Shown here: positions 25,451 to 35,233 of the stretch, in pieces | Numbering within the stretch: the first letter of the stretch is position 1 | How the letters are laid out: every line of letters begins with the position of its first letter | Source of the DNA: JBGPEQ01 sp050180895 | Lineage (GTDB): Bacteria > Pseudomonadota > Alphaproteobacteria > Dongiales > Dongiaceae | Direction of reading: 5' to 3' | DNA: 64,000 nt | NCBI GenBank assembly: GCA_050180895.1 | Contig: JBFXDS010000009.1 | Span: forward strand, 62,001-126,000 | Position numbers and translations under genes: made by a program | Notes under the pieces: generated by a model | What the model was told of the DNA's origin: nothing | Database searches by the model: none | What the model saw: only the letters and a program-made list of their open reading frames with translations

Positions 25451-26579
25451 CCGGCAATCGCCAGCGCGTGCCCCAGATGCAGGTGACGCCATCGCCGTCC
25501 TGGCCGTAGTACACCGTGAACAGCGTGCCGTCGGCATCGGCGATGGTGCAGGGATACCCGAGGTCTTTGTTCGGCAGGTCGCCGCGGATGCGGATCGTTC
25601 GCTCCGTCTCCCAGCTTTCCCCGCCGTCCGCCGACAGCACCGCGCGGATGCCATAGTCCGACCGGCGCCAGCCATAGGTGCAGAGCACGCGCCCGTCCGA
25701 CAGCAGCAAGAGATGCGGCGGATAGCCCTCGATCGGGAGTCGTTGCGGTGCCGACCAGCTCTCGCCGTCGTCGTCGGAGACGCAGCGGTGCAGGTGCCGC
25801 GTGCCGTTGTCGCGCAGGAGCATGAGCAGGCGGCCGTTCGTCAGCCGGATCAGGCTCGGCTCCTCGAACTCGCTGCCGTCCCGGCGCGCGACCTCGATCG
25901 AGCGATGCCAGCTTCGGCCGCCGTCGCGAGACCGGACCACGAAGACCACGCGGTAGTTCGGTACGTCTGAGAGTGGCAGCAGCAGGTCGCCGTTGGTGAG
26001 CTCGCAGGCGCCGCGCATGCCGTAGCCGCCTGCATAGGGCGCCGTGTCGATGGGTACGGAGTCGGTCCAGCTCCCGCCGTCGTCGTCGGAGAAATGCACG
26101 GCGCAGTCGCCGCCGCCGCGCGCCCAGGGCGCCAGACGTTCCGGCGGCGTCGCGCGATAGACGTCGGCGTCGTGCTCCGGCGACTGCGCCCAGCCGCGCA
26201 GAAGTCTATCGGGGAATATCAAGGTCTCGGTCGTGGGCAACCTTCGTGCGAGCCCGAGCGGATACCAGTGGAAGCGCCATTGATTGAGCATGAGGCGGCC
26301 ACCGGCGAGCGTCGTCAGGCTGGCGCATTCGGTGCCCTGCCAGTCATAGTCCGGCACGACCTCCGGCGCACTCCAGTTGGCCCCGCGGTCGTACGAGCGG
26401 ATCAAGACGTTGCGGAACAGTGGATCTTCGGGCGGATGCAAGATGAACGGCCGCCGAGGCGCCATATTGAACACGACGAGCCAATCGCCGTTCGCCGCCA
26501 CCGCGATCTGCGGATGCGCGCAGTAGGCGAAGGAATTCCGGTAGAAGATCGCGTGGGTAGCGTCGGAGGCGTCTCGCAT
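25446..26579 (-). CDS. Sialidase-like (Asp-box/BNR repeat) protein, copy 1
   Basis: 377 residues from ATG at 26579 (MRDASDATHAIF); the frame start at 26624 lies in a repeat. Five Asp-box motifs (S-x-D-x-G-x-x-W) are visible: RSYDRGANW, SDDDGGSW, RSRDGGRSW, SDDDGESW and SADGGESW, marking a six-bladed beta propeller. No signal peptide is seen, so the protein is probably cytoplasmic, and the FRIP motif of true sialidases is absent. It follows a second Asp-box gene on the same strand, probably with the ABC ATPase gene upstream. Substrate unknown; carbohydrate-related hydrolysis is inference. Confidence 0.85.
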   Translation of the reverse strand: MRDASDATHAIFYRNSFAYCAHPQIAVAANGDWLVVFNMAPRRPFILHPPEDPLFRNVLIRSYDRGANWSAPEVVPDYDWQGTECASLTTLAGGRLMLNQWRFHWYPLGLARRLPTTETLIFPDRLLRGWAQSPEHDADVYRATPPERLAPWARGGGDCAVHFSDDDGGSWTDSVPIDTAPYAGGYGMRGACELTNGDLLLPLSDVPNYRVVFVVRSRDGGRSWHRSIEVARRDGSEFEEPSLIRLTNGRLLMLLRDNGTRHLHRCVSDDDGESWSAPQRLPIEGYPPHLLLLSDGRVLCTYGWRRSDYGIRAVLSADGGESWETERTIRIRGDLPNKDLGYPCTIADADGTLFTVYYGQDGDGVTCIWGTRWRLPA

Positions 26580-26606
26580 GGCGGCGCCCGTACTATGGCG
26601 AAGACT

Positions 26607-26638
26607 ATGTAGGGGCGGGTCCAAGACCGCCCCTACAT
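26607..26638. repeat. GTAGGGGCG-class palindrome, copy 3
   Basis: ATGTAGGGGCGG (26607-26618) pairs with CCGCCCCTACAT (26627-26638) in a 12-bp stem. It stands between the two Asp-box genes, just before the start of the downstream one. It is the best-conserved single hairpin of this class in the window. Confidence 0.75.
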
Positions 26639-26663
26639 CCGCCGCTTGGCTCCCTGCTTCTCC

Positions 26664-27872
26664 TCACACCGTGAACCGCGTGGCAATACAATACTGGATC
26701 GGTTTGGGATCGTCGCTCCATTCGTGGTAGGAGGCGACGACCGTGCCGTCGCGCATCTGCTGTACGCTCGGATAGCCGATATGCTGATAGACGCCGGGAT
26801 GATTCCAATTGATGCTGCCCTGCCCGACCTTGCCGCTCGACGGCGTCATGCGGCTCGAGCCCGGCGTGTCCGAGGCCGTCTTTCCGGGTACGCCACCCTC
26901 GCGGATGACGAACTCGTTCTTGATGTCCCAGGTGATCCCGTCCTCGGAGATGCAGCCACGGGTGCCGTAGGGCGGCCGGCGATAGCCGTAGACCATAAAG
27001 TAGCGGCCGTCCCGGAGGGCGATAGCTTCCGCCGGATAGCCCCAGATGTTCAGCCATTTCGGCGGCGTCCAGCTGAAACCGTCGTCCTCGGACACAATCA
27101 TCACGAGATTCTTGGCATCGCCAGACGGATTCACATGTGTCCGCAGAAAGCAGACAAGACGTCCATCCTTTAGACGCAGAATTGCCGGCTCCTCATAGTC
27201 GATTATGTTGGCAGGATCGTAGGCAAGCGTTGAATAGTATTCCCAGTTGTCGCCGCCATCGTCAGAGCGCATCAAGGCAGAGCGCGTCGATTCACCTTCG
27301 CCTTCCTCACCGTAGCCGTGAATACGACCGTAGAGTCCCATGAGGATCGAGCCGCTCGGCATCTCCCAGCAGCCGAGCCGGCAGCCACCGTATTTCATCG
27401 GTAATACGTTGACCGGGATGGGTTTAGTCCAGGTCTTGCCGCCATCCGTGGATTTCACGACGAAAGTGCCCAACCACGACTGCGTTTTGTAGGCCCACGT
27501 CCAATCGCCCCACTCCTCCGTCAGAGGCTGACTTGCCCACGAGGGTTGCTCAGGCTTGATCCCGCGTTTGAAGAAACCGCAGATCGTCATATTGACGATG
27601 AGCGTGCCGTCGCGCAGTTCACAGATGCCGCAATCCCAATTGCCTTCTGTAGCGCTCCAGGGCAGTACGACCGAAGGCTCGCTCCAGGTTTTGCCGCCGT
27701 CCTTCGAGCGGGCCATCAACGTCTGCCCGGTGTCGTGGTGGTAGGGGAAACGCTCCTCGTTGAAGACGGCAAGAAGGTCACCGTTCTTCGAGACGCGTGT
27801 GGCGATCTGATTGATACAGTGTGCCGGGTGTTTGTAGATCGTATGGTGTGTGAACTCAGTCGGCTTTTTCAT
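26664..27872 (-). CDS. Sialidase-like (Asp-box/BNR repeat) protein, copy 2
   Basis: 402 residues. Asp boxes are RSKDGGKTW, KSTDGGKTW, RSDDGGDNW, VSEDDGFSW and ISEDGITW, giving a beta-propeller prediction. The N-terminus (MKKPTEFTHHTIYKHPAHCINQIA) has no signal peptide. It shares the opening layout with copy 1 (H-x-I-x-x-x-x-x-x-x-CAHP/HCIN...A-x-x-GD-L-VFN), so the two are paralogues. It lies 104 bases downstream of the UgpC-like ATPase gene. The two copies plus a sugar-type importer suggest processing of an unusual glycoside or acid sugar. Confidence 0.87.
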   Translation of the reverse strand: MKKPTEFTHHTIYKHPAHCINQIATRVSKNGDLLAVFNEERFPYHHDTGQTLMARSKDGGKTWSEPSVVLPWSATEGNWDCGICELRDGTLIVNMTICGFFKRGIKPEQPSWASQPLTEEWGDWTWAYKTQSWLGTFVVKSTDGGKTWTKPIPVNVLPMKYGGCRLGCWEMPSGSILMGLYGRIHGYGEEGEGESTRSALMRSDDGGDNWEYYSTLAYDPANIIDYEEPAILRLKDGRLVCFLRTHVNPSGDAKNLVMIVSEDDGFSWTPPKWLNIWGYPAEAIALRDGRYFMVYGYRRPPYGTRGCISEDGITWDIKNEFVIREGGVPGKTASDTPGSSRMTPSSGKVGQGSINWNHPGVYQHIGYPSVQQMRDGTVVASYHEWSDDPKPIQYCIATRFTV

Positions 27873-27975
27873 GTGCGAGATCCCGTGTGGTGCTGATCAG
27901 GATCATCGCCTCGCGCATCGAAGGTTCCTTGATGGATTTGGACATGAATTTGACAACACTGAGTCGACCGAGAAA

Positions 27976-29046
27976 CTACAGCCGCTGGCCGCTCGCCTCG
28001 TCGAAGGCGTGGATGGCGTCGAGTTTCGGCGCGAGCGCGATGTCGGAGCCGACCTGGGGGAGCACGCGCTCGTTCAGCAGCGCCGTCACCGGCTGTCCCC
28101 CGACATCGGCGATGATTTGCACCTGCGCTCCCGTCGGCTCGACGAGCGCGACCTTGCCGGTGAGGCCGCTGGTCGCCGAAACCACCGACAGATGTTCCGG
28201 CCGGATGCCCACCAGGATGGCCTGGCCATCGGCACCGGCAAGCTGCGGCGGCAGTTCGATCTTGCGGCCACCATTGATGACGGCCGCGCGCCGCCCGCCG
28301 TCCGTACTCAGCTTTGCGGGCAGCATGTTCATGGCGGGGGAGCCGATGAACTCGGCGACGAACACATTGGTCGGGCTGTCATAGAGCTGGAGCGGCGTGC
28401 CGATCTGCTCAATCCGGCCGTCCCGCAGCACGACAATGCGGTCGGCCATGGTCATGGCCTCCACTTGGTCGTGGGTGACATAGATCGTCGTGGTCTTCAG
28501 CCGCTGGTGCAGAGCCTTGATCTCGCTGCGCATGGAGACACGCAGCTTGGCGTCAAGATTGGAGAGCGGCTCATCGAACAGGAACACCTTGGGGTCGCGC
28601 ACGATGGCGCGGCCCATGGCGACGCGCTGGCGCTGACCGCCAGAAAGTTCGGCCGGCCGCCGCTTCAGATACTCCGAGAGGTTGAGGATGCGGGCGGCCG
28701 CCTGCACGCGCGCCTCGATCAGCTTCTTGTCGGCGCGCCGCACCCGCAGCGAGAACGCCATGTTCTCCGCCACGGTCATGTGCGGATATAGCGCGTAGCT
28801 CTGGAACACCATGGCGATGTCGCGCGCTTTAGCCGGCAGATCCGTCACATCGTGGCCATCGATGACTATGGCGCCGTCCGTCACATGCTCCAGCCCGGCG
28901 ATGATCCGCAGCAGCGTGGACTTTCCGCAACCCGATGGTCCCACCAGCACGAGGAACTCGCCGTCGGGAATCGCCAACTCGATGTCGTGCAGCACCTGTA
29001 CGTTACCGAAGGCCTTTGCGACGTTGTCGATCTTGATCGTTGCCAT
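27976..29046 (-). CDS. Sugar-type ABC transporter ATP-binding protein (UgpC/MsmX family)
   Basis: 356 residues from ATG at 29046 (MATIKIDNVAKAFG). All nucleotide-binding motifs are present: Walker A GPSGCGKST, Q-loop FQSYALYPHMTV, signature LSGGQRQR, Walker B KVFLFDEPLSNLD and the switch His in YVTHDQVEAMT. A C-terminal TOBE domain (GIRPEHL) completes the CUT1-type ATPase. It is divergent from the binding-protein gene and two permease genes on the plus strand, and it should power that importer. Confidence 0.94.
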   Translation of the reverse strand: MATIKIDNVAKAFGNVQVLHDIELAIPDGEFLVLVGPSGCGKSTLLRIIAGLEHVTDGAIVIDGHDVTDLPAKARDIAMVFQSYALYPHMTVAENMAFSLRVRRADKKLIEARVQAAARILNLSEYLKRRPAELSGGQRQRVAMGRAIVRDPKVFLFDEPLSNLDAKLRVSMRSEIKALHQRLKTTTIYVTHDQVEAMTMADRIVVLRDGRIEQIGTPLQLYDSPTNVFVAEFIGSPAMNMLPAKLSTDGGRRAAVINGGRKIELPPQLAGADGQAILVGIRPEHLSVVSATSGLTGKVALVEPTGAQVQIIADVGGQPVTALLNERVLPQVGSDIALAPKLDAIHAFDEASGQRL

Positions 29047-29269
29047 GCACCCCCTCCTATTTAGTGGAACATCACAACACACTGTCCCGCTCGATGAAAA
29101 GAGGTTCTGGAAGTTCGACGCAAATTGTCAAATTCCTGTCCGGCAAGATCAATGGTCATCCGTTGTCGGCGAAGAAGATTGTCTACACTGACGGCTGCGC
29201 GATTGTCCGTCGCGCGGGTGCAAAAACGCTCCGGCATGTACCGGACGTCACAAGAATGGGAGGCTACAT
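29047..29269. promoter_or_regulatory. Divergent promoter region of the sugar-type ABC importer
   Basis: 223 bases between the ATPase gene (minus) and the binding-protein gene (plus). It must hold both promoters. A small inverted repeat TCCGG-CATGTA-CCGGA at 29230-29245 could be an operator, and GGGAGG stands 7 bases before the binding-protein ATG as ribosome-binding site. No sequence similar to the LacI-type operators at 8056 or 10316 is present. Confidence 0.45.
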
Positions 29270-30595
29270 ATGGCGAAGACGAATGGCATGAACCGCCGGC
29301 AGTTTGCGCGCGCCGCAGGCCGTACCGCGCTCCTCGGTGCCGCTGCGTCGCTGTTTCCAGCTCCGTTTGTGAAAGGCGCTGACCCGATCGTGATCAACCA
29401 CTGGAGTTGGCTCTCTGCGTCGGACGGCGAAGTCTGGGCGCAAATGATCAACAACTTCAACGAGGCTCACAAGGACAAGGGCGTCCAGATCCAGATGGAG
29501 GTCGTGGCAAACGAACAGTACAACACCAAGGTCCTGGCCGCCGCCGCAAGCGGAAAGGCGCCCGATTTCGGATGGGGGACGGCCGGTCTCCGCGCCCAGT
29601 GGGCGAATGACGGCGTGATCGTTCCACTCGATGACTTAGCACCCCAGGTCGGACTAGATCTTGCCGACTTCGGCGAGTTCCCGATCCGGATGTCGCGCTA
29701 TCCGAAGTACGACAACAAGCTCTTCTTGATCCCGCTGGATATCATGACCTTGGCGCCCGAGGTGAATCTCGATCACGTCAAGGAGGCCGGTCTCGATCCG
29801 GACAAATTCCCGGAAGACGGCGAAACGCTGATCGAGTGGGCGAAAGCAATGACCAAGCGTGACGGCGACACGGTCACGCGCTCCGGCATCATGATGACCG
29901 GATCGGGCGTGCAGCCGACGGTCACCTGGGGCATCGTCGCCGAGCAGATGGGCTTCCAGCGAGCAAGCGACGATCTCAAGACCGCCTGCGTCAACCCCGA
30001 TGCCGGAAGGGCGGCGATGCAGTGGGTGCTTGACCTGTTCGACAAGCACAAGGTGGCGACCCGCGACGTGACGGACCGTTACAAGGCCTTCGGAACCGGC
30101 CAGGGCTCGATCTTCTGGACCGGCCCGTGGACGCTCAACGGCTACGTGGAGCAGAAGCTGCCGTTCCGCACCTACCTGTTCCCGAAGGTCGGCGAGAAGC
30201 ACCTGACCTATTTCGAGATGGGTGGCATGGAGTTCTACGTGCAGCCGGACGAGAGCCGCTACGAGGCCTCGATGCAGGCCGTGAAATGGCTGTCGGACAA
30301 CAGTCTGCTGTGGGTGACGAAAGGGCGCGCTGCCAGCCCGCGCAAATCGATCCAAGCTCTCCCGGACTACAAGACGGCAGGCCATCCTTGGTCCGTCCGC
30401 GGCGCCTTTGTCGACAGCATAGACATCGCCACCATCGGCGAAATACCCGTGATGGCCGGACCTGACTTTACGATCTACGCCGGCAGCAACTTCCTCGCAA
30501 AGACGCTTGAGGGCGTATGGGCCGGCCAGAAGACGATCGACCAGGCGATGGACGAAATCCAGCAGCAGTGGCAAAGGGGTCTCGATGCCGGATAA
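29270..30595 (+). CDS. Extracellular sugar-type solute-binding protein with Tat signal
   Basis: 441 residues. The N-terminus has a twin-arginine motif (NRRQFARAAG, residues 8-17) followed by the hydrophobic segment TALLGAAASLFPA, so export is probably by the Tat pathway. The mature protein is an ABC family 1 (CUT1) binding protein: WSWLSASDGEVWAQMINNFN, VVANEQYNTKVLAAAASGKAPD and SIFWTGPWTL. It starts the plus-strand importer operon, followed by two permeases and an aldehyde dehydrogenase. Confidence 0.93.
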   Translation: MAKTNGMNRRQFARAAGRTALLGAAASLFPAPFVKGADPIVINHWSWLSASDGEVWAQMINNFNEAHKDKGVQIQMEVVANEQYNTKVLAAAASGKAPDFGWGTAGLRAQWANDGVIVPLDDLAPQVGLDLADFGEFPIRMSRYPKYDNKLFLIPLDIMTLAPEVNLDHVKEAGLDPDKFPEDGETLIEWAKAMTKRDGDTVTRSGIMMTGSGVQPTVTWGIVAEQMGFQRASDDLKTACVNPDAGRAAMQWVLDLFDKHKVATRDVTDRYKAFGTGQGSIFWTGPWTLNGYVEQKLPFRTYLFPKVGEKHLTYFEMGGMEFYVQPDESRYEASMQAVKWLSDNSLLWVTKGRAASPRKSIQALPDYKTAGHPWSVRGAFVDSIDIATIGEIPVMAGPDFTIYAGSNFLAKTLEGVWAGQKTIDQAMDEIQQQWQRGLDAG

Positions 30596-30694
30596 GTAGC
30601 GAGTGCATATGCAGGGATGGGTCGCCGAGTCCGATTGCAGGTCGGCTCGGCGACCCGCGAAGGCATAGGCCCGCTTGGACGGGATCCGGCATTG

Positions 30695-31591
30695 ATGACG
30701 GCAACGACCGCTACCCTTGCCCTCGCACGCTCCGACAAGGTGCGCACCGATTGGGTGGGCTATGGCTTCGTCTCATTCTTCACGGTCCCGTTCCTCCTGT
30801 TCAATATCGGGCCGATCTTCTTCGGCGCCTATGTCGCCTTCACGCAATGGGGCATCTTCGGCAAGCCGAAATGGGTGGGGCTGCAGAACTTCGCAGACGC
30901 CTTCAAAGATGAATTCACCATCATCGCCTTCAAGAACACGCTGCTCTATGGGCTCATCATCGTGCCCAGCGTCATGGTCATCGCCTTTGCCTTCGCGCTC
31001 TATGTGCATCAGCGCTGGCCGCTTTCCGGCTTGGCTCGAGCGCTGTTCTTCGCGCCTTACGTCGTTTCCGCCACGGTGATCGGGCTGGTCTGGGTATGGA
31101 TGCTCGATACCCAGTTCGGCCTGATAAACCACTACCTAGCCTATCTCGGCATTTCCAACGTGCCGTGGCTCACCAGTACGCAATGGTCGCTCATCGGCGT
31201 CAGCATCGCCACGGTCTGGTGGGACCTGGGCTTGGTCTTCGTGCTGCTCCTCGCGGCGCTGCAGGATGTGCCGAAGGAGCTCTACGAAGCGGCCGAGGTG
31301 GACGGCGCCAGCCGCTGGCAGCGCCTGCGGCTCGTCATCATTCCGCAACTGCGACCGGTCATCAGCCTGTGCATCACGCTGCAGATGATCTCGTCCCTGC
31401 GCATCTTCAGCCCGGTCTACGTGATGACGAACGGAGGTCCGGCTTCGTCGTCTTCATCGGTCATCTACTACATCTATACGACCGCCATCTATCGCCAACT
31501 CTTCGGCTATGCCTCGGCGGTGGCGATGATGCTGTTCGTGATGATTCTCCTCATCACGATCGTCAATCGCTTCGTGGTTCGTGAGAGGTAG
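30695..31591 (+). CDS. Sugar-type ABC transporter permease (MalF/UgpA family)
   Basis: 298 residues from ATG at 30695 (MTATTATLALARSDK). Six membrane segments are visible, beginning WVGYGFVSFFTVPFLLFNIGP. The EAA motif is EAAEVDGASRWQRLRLVIIPQLRP, and the C-terminal block NGGPASSSSSVIYYIYTTAI is typical of CUT1 permeases. It lies 99 bases after the binding-protein gene. The frame start at 30617 adds an uncharacteristic polar N-terminus. Confidence 0.93.
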   Translation: MTATTATLALARSDKVRTDWVGYGFVSFFTVPFLLFNIGPIFFGAYVAFTQWGIFGKPKWVGLQNFADAFKDEFTIIAFKNTLLYGLIIVPSVMVIAFAFALYVHQRWPLSGLARALFFAPYVVSATVIGLVWVWMLDTQFGLINHYLAYLGISNVPWLTSTQWSLIGVSIATVWWDLGLVFVLLLAALQDVPKELYEAAEVDGASRWQRLRLVIIPQLRPVISLCITLQMISSLRIFSPVYVMTNGGPASSSSSVIYYIYTTAIYRQLFGYASAVAMMLFVMILLITIVNRFVVRER

Positions 31592-31593
31592 CC

Positions 31594-32475
31594 ATGGCGC
31601 CGACCCTCGCACGGCGGATCAACCGGCGCCTACGTCCCTACGGCTTGCGCATCGGCACCGTGCCCATCTGGCTGTTCGGGCTCGTCATCGCCGTGCTGTG
31701 GGCAATGCCGTTCGTCTGGATGATATCGACGTCGCTGAAATATTCCGGCGACGTGATGACCGTCGATGTGGAGTGGCTGCCCCGCAGAGCGACGCTCGAC
31801 AACTACGAGAAGATATTCAGCGAATATCCGGTCGCCCGCTGGTTCCTCAACAGCGTGATCGTTTCCGCGATCAGCACCGGCCTCAACATCGTTTTCGGCG
31901 CCATGGCCGGCTATGCCCTCGCACGCCTCAGATTCCTCGGCCGGGACGCCCTGTTCTTCGTGTTCGTCGCCTCGCTGATGGTGCCATCCGAGGTGACGGT
32001 CGTGCCGTTGCTGCTCGGCATCATCAAGATGGGCTGGTGGAATACGTACCTGGCGCTGATCGTGCAGCCTATCACCTACGTCTACAGCGTGTACATCTTC
32101 CGCCAATTCTTCCTGAACTTCCCGCGCGACCTCGAAGACGCGGCAAGAATGGACGGGGCGGGCCATTTCCTCATCTTCTGGCGCATCGCCTTTCCGCTCG
32201 CGCGCGCACCGATGATCGCCGCCACCGTGATCGTCTTTACCCTGAACTGGAACAACTTCCTGTGGCCGCTGCTGGCGGTCTCCGAAGAGAGCATGAAGAC
32301 GCTGCCGGTCGGCGTCGCGGCCTTCGCGCCGGTGATCGGCACGCGCACCCAGCTCGAGGGCTTCGCCTTGGGCATGGCCGGCGTCACCGTGCTGAGCGTG
32401 CCGAGCCTCCTGCTGTTCTTTTTCCTGCAGCGCTATTTCATCCAAGGCCTGTCCAGCGGCGCGGTACGGGGGTGA
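31594..32475 (+). CDS. Sugar-type ABC transporter permease (MalG/UgpE family)
   Basis: 293 residues, starting 2 bases after the stop of the preceding permease. Features are IAVLWAMPFVWMISTSLK, AMAGYALARLRFLGRDALFFVF and the EAA motif DLEDAARMDGAGHFLIFWRIAFPLARAP, then FLQRYFIQGLSSGAVRG at the C-terminus, which is diagnostic of MalG/UgpE proteins. It is the second membrane subunit of the importer powered by 27976-29046. Confidence 0.93.
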   Translation: MAPTLARRINRRLRPYGLRIGTVPIWLFGLVIAVLWAMPFVWMISTSLKYSGDVMTVDVEWLPRRATLDNYEKIFSEYPVARWFLNSVIVSAISTGLNIVFGAMAGYALARLRFLGRDALFFVFVASLMVPSEVTVVPLLLGIIKMGWWNTYLALIVQPITYVYSVYIFRQFFLNFPRDLEDAARMDGAGHFLIFWRIAFPLARAPMIAATVIVFTLNWNNFLWPLLAVSEESMKTLPVGVAAFAPVIGTRTQLEGFALGMAGVTVLSVPSLLLFFFLQRYFIQGLSSGAVRG

Positions 32476-32481
32476 GCGGCC

Positions 32482-32584
32482 GTGAGCTATGAACCATGAG
32501 TATTGAGCCATGAAGCCAGACCGCCGAAACTCATCGCCCATGCCTCGGGACTTGAGGTTCATTCCTCAGGGGCTCATAACTCAC
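32482..32584. repeat. Imperfect inverted repeat between permease and aldehyde dehydrogenase genes
   Basis: The left arm GTGAGCTATGAACCATGAG (32482-32500) and what follows to about 32514 are similar to the reverse complement of the right arm, GGTTCATTCCTCAGGGGCTC...ACTCAC (32556-32584). Motifs such as ATGAG, GAGCC and ATGAACC recur several times. It fills most of the 122-base gap. It could be a degenerate mobile element remnant or an RNA structure. Confidence 0.5.
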
Positions 32585-32597
32585 GGCGGAACCACGC

Positions 32598-34025
<1,428 letters not shown>

Positions 34026-34062
34026 ACCGACCCACGCAAGCGCCCCTGCAGTATCCCTCTTT

Positions 34063-34086
34063 GTAAGGGCGCGCGGCGCGCGCCCG
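34063..34086. repeat. GTAGGGGCG-class palindrome, diverged copy 4
   Basis: GGGCGCGC (34067-34074) and GCGCGCCC (34078-34085) form an 8-bp stem with a GGC loop, preceded by TTGTAA and followed by GTCCAC. It stands between the convergent aldehyde dehydrogenase and AEC transporter genes and could terminate both. Confidence 0.6.
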
Positions 34087-34113
34087 TCCACAGCGCGTCC
34101 TCGCAGCCGTAGC

Positions 34114-35061
34114 CTACAGCACGAGCAGCAGCAAAATGGGAAGGGTGGCGAAGCTGACCAGGGTGGACAGCACGATCATGCCCGCCACCTCGGCCGGCTC
34201 GCGGCGATAGAGCTGGGCGAAGAGATAGTTGAACACCGCCACCGGCATGGCGCTCTGGATTGCCAGCACGCCGCGCGCGGCGTCGGAGAGGCCGAGGGCC
34301 CAGCCGATGCCGAAGCCGAGCGCGGCGCCGCCGAGGATCCGCACCAGCGAGAGCGCCAGGCTGCGCGTAAGGCTGCCGATTTGGAGTCGCGCCAAGGAAA
34401 CACCGAGCGCGAACAGCATCAGCGGGATCGTCAGCCCGCCGATCAACTCGGCCGTGTTGGCGAGCCAGACGGGAACCGGCGCCCCCGTCGCCATCACCGC
34501 GAGCGCCGCCGCCACAGCATAGATCAAGGGCAGCCGCAGCAGGCGGCGCGGATCGGCGCTGCCGGCGGCGATGCCGACGCCGACCGTGAACTGCAGCATG
34601 GACGACACCGCGAAGAAGACGATCGCCAGCGCCAGACCGGGCTCGCCGAAAGCAAACAGGCAGAGCGGCAGCCCCATGTTGCCGGCGTTGGGAAATATCA
34701 GCGCCGGCAGGTAGGAGCGCAGCGACAGCCGGGCGGCCTTGAGCGCGGCGATGCCGAGCAGCGCAAAGCCGGCGAAGGCCAGGAGCGCGGCGCCCGCCAT
34801 CTCCGCCACCGCCGCCAGCTCCAGCGGCAGCCGGGTCAGCGAAGAGAACACCAGGAAGGGCGCCCCCACCATGGTCACGAGAGCGGTGACGAACTCCGAT
34901 TCGAACGGCCGGCGCAGCCGCGCCCAGGCGAAGCCGATGCCCGCGCAGACGAAGATCGGCGCGATGATGGCGGCCAGCTCGGCGAACACGGCGGCTCCCC
35001 TCGATCCCTCGATACTCGTTTTGCTCACCGCCATAGCCCATCGCCGGGCGCGATGCATCAC
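34114..35061 (-). CDS. AEC-family (auxin efflux carrier-like) transporter
   Basis: 315 residues with about ten membrane segments in two similar halves. Typical features are PIFVCAGIGFAWARL near the N-terminus, the NAGNMGLPLCLFAFG motif (about residue 125) and GGLTIPLMLFALGVSLARL in the second half. AEC proteins export or import small organic acids such as malate or malonate. ATG at 35034 (MAVSKTS) is an alternative start. Convergent with the aldehyde dehydrogenase gene, so a link to the preceding catabolic island is possible but unproven. Confidence 0.9.
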   Translation of the reverse strand: MMHRARRWAMAVSKTSIEGSRGAAVFAELAAIIAPIFVCAGIGFAWARLRRPFESEFVTALVTMVGAPFLVFSSLTRLPLELAAVAEMAGAALLAFAGFALLGIAALKAARLSLRSYLPALIFPNAGNMGLPLCLFAFGEPGLALAIVFFAVSSMLQFTVGVGIAAGSADPRRLLRLPLIYAVAAALAVMATGAPVPVWLANTAELIGGLTIPLMLFALGVSLARLQIGSLTRSLALSLVRILGGAALGFGIGWALGLSDAARGVLAIQSAMPVAVFNYLFAQLYRREPAEVAGMIVLSTLVSFATLPILLLLVL

Positions 35062-35233
35062 GAAAGGTATGGTGCGCGCGGAATCGGGGGAAATCGATCG
35101 AAGTCAAACTCTTGTGAGAACGGGTTTGTCGCCCCGCGCGCCCGATGCTTCACACAAACATTTCCGGAATTACTCCCTTGACCCCCGCTCGCTCCGTCTT
35201 GACCGTCTTCCGGCCACGCCGCACAACGCGGCC

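Noticed and set aside
25446..27872. Asp-box proteins as classical sialidases
   Set aside because: Five Asp boxes are present in each, but no FRIP motif or signal peptide is seen and no sialic acid kinase or epimerase genes are near, so only the fold is claimed.
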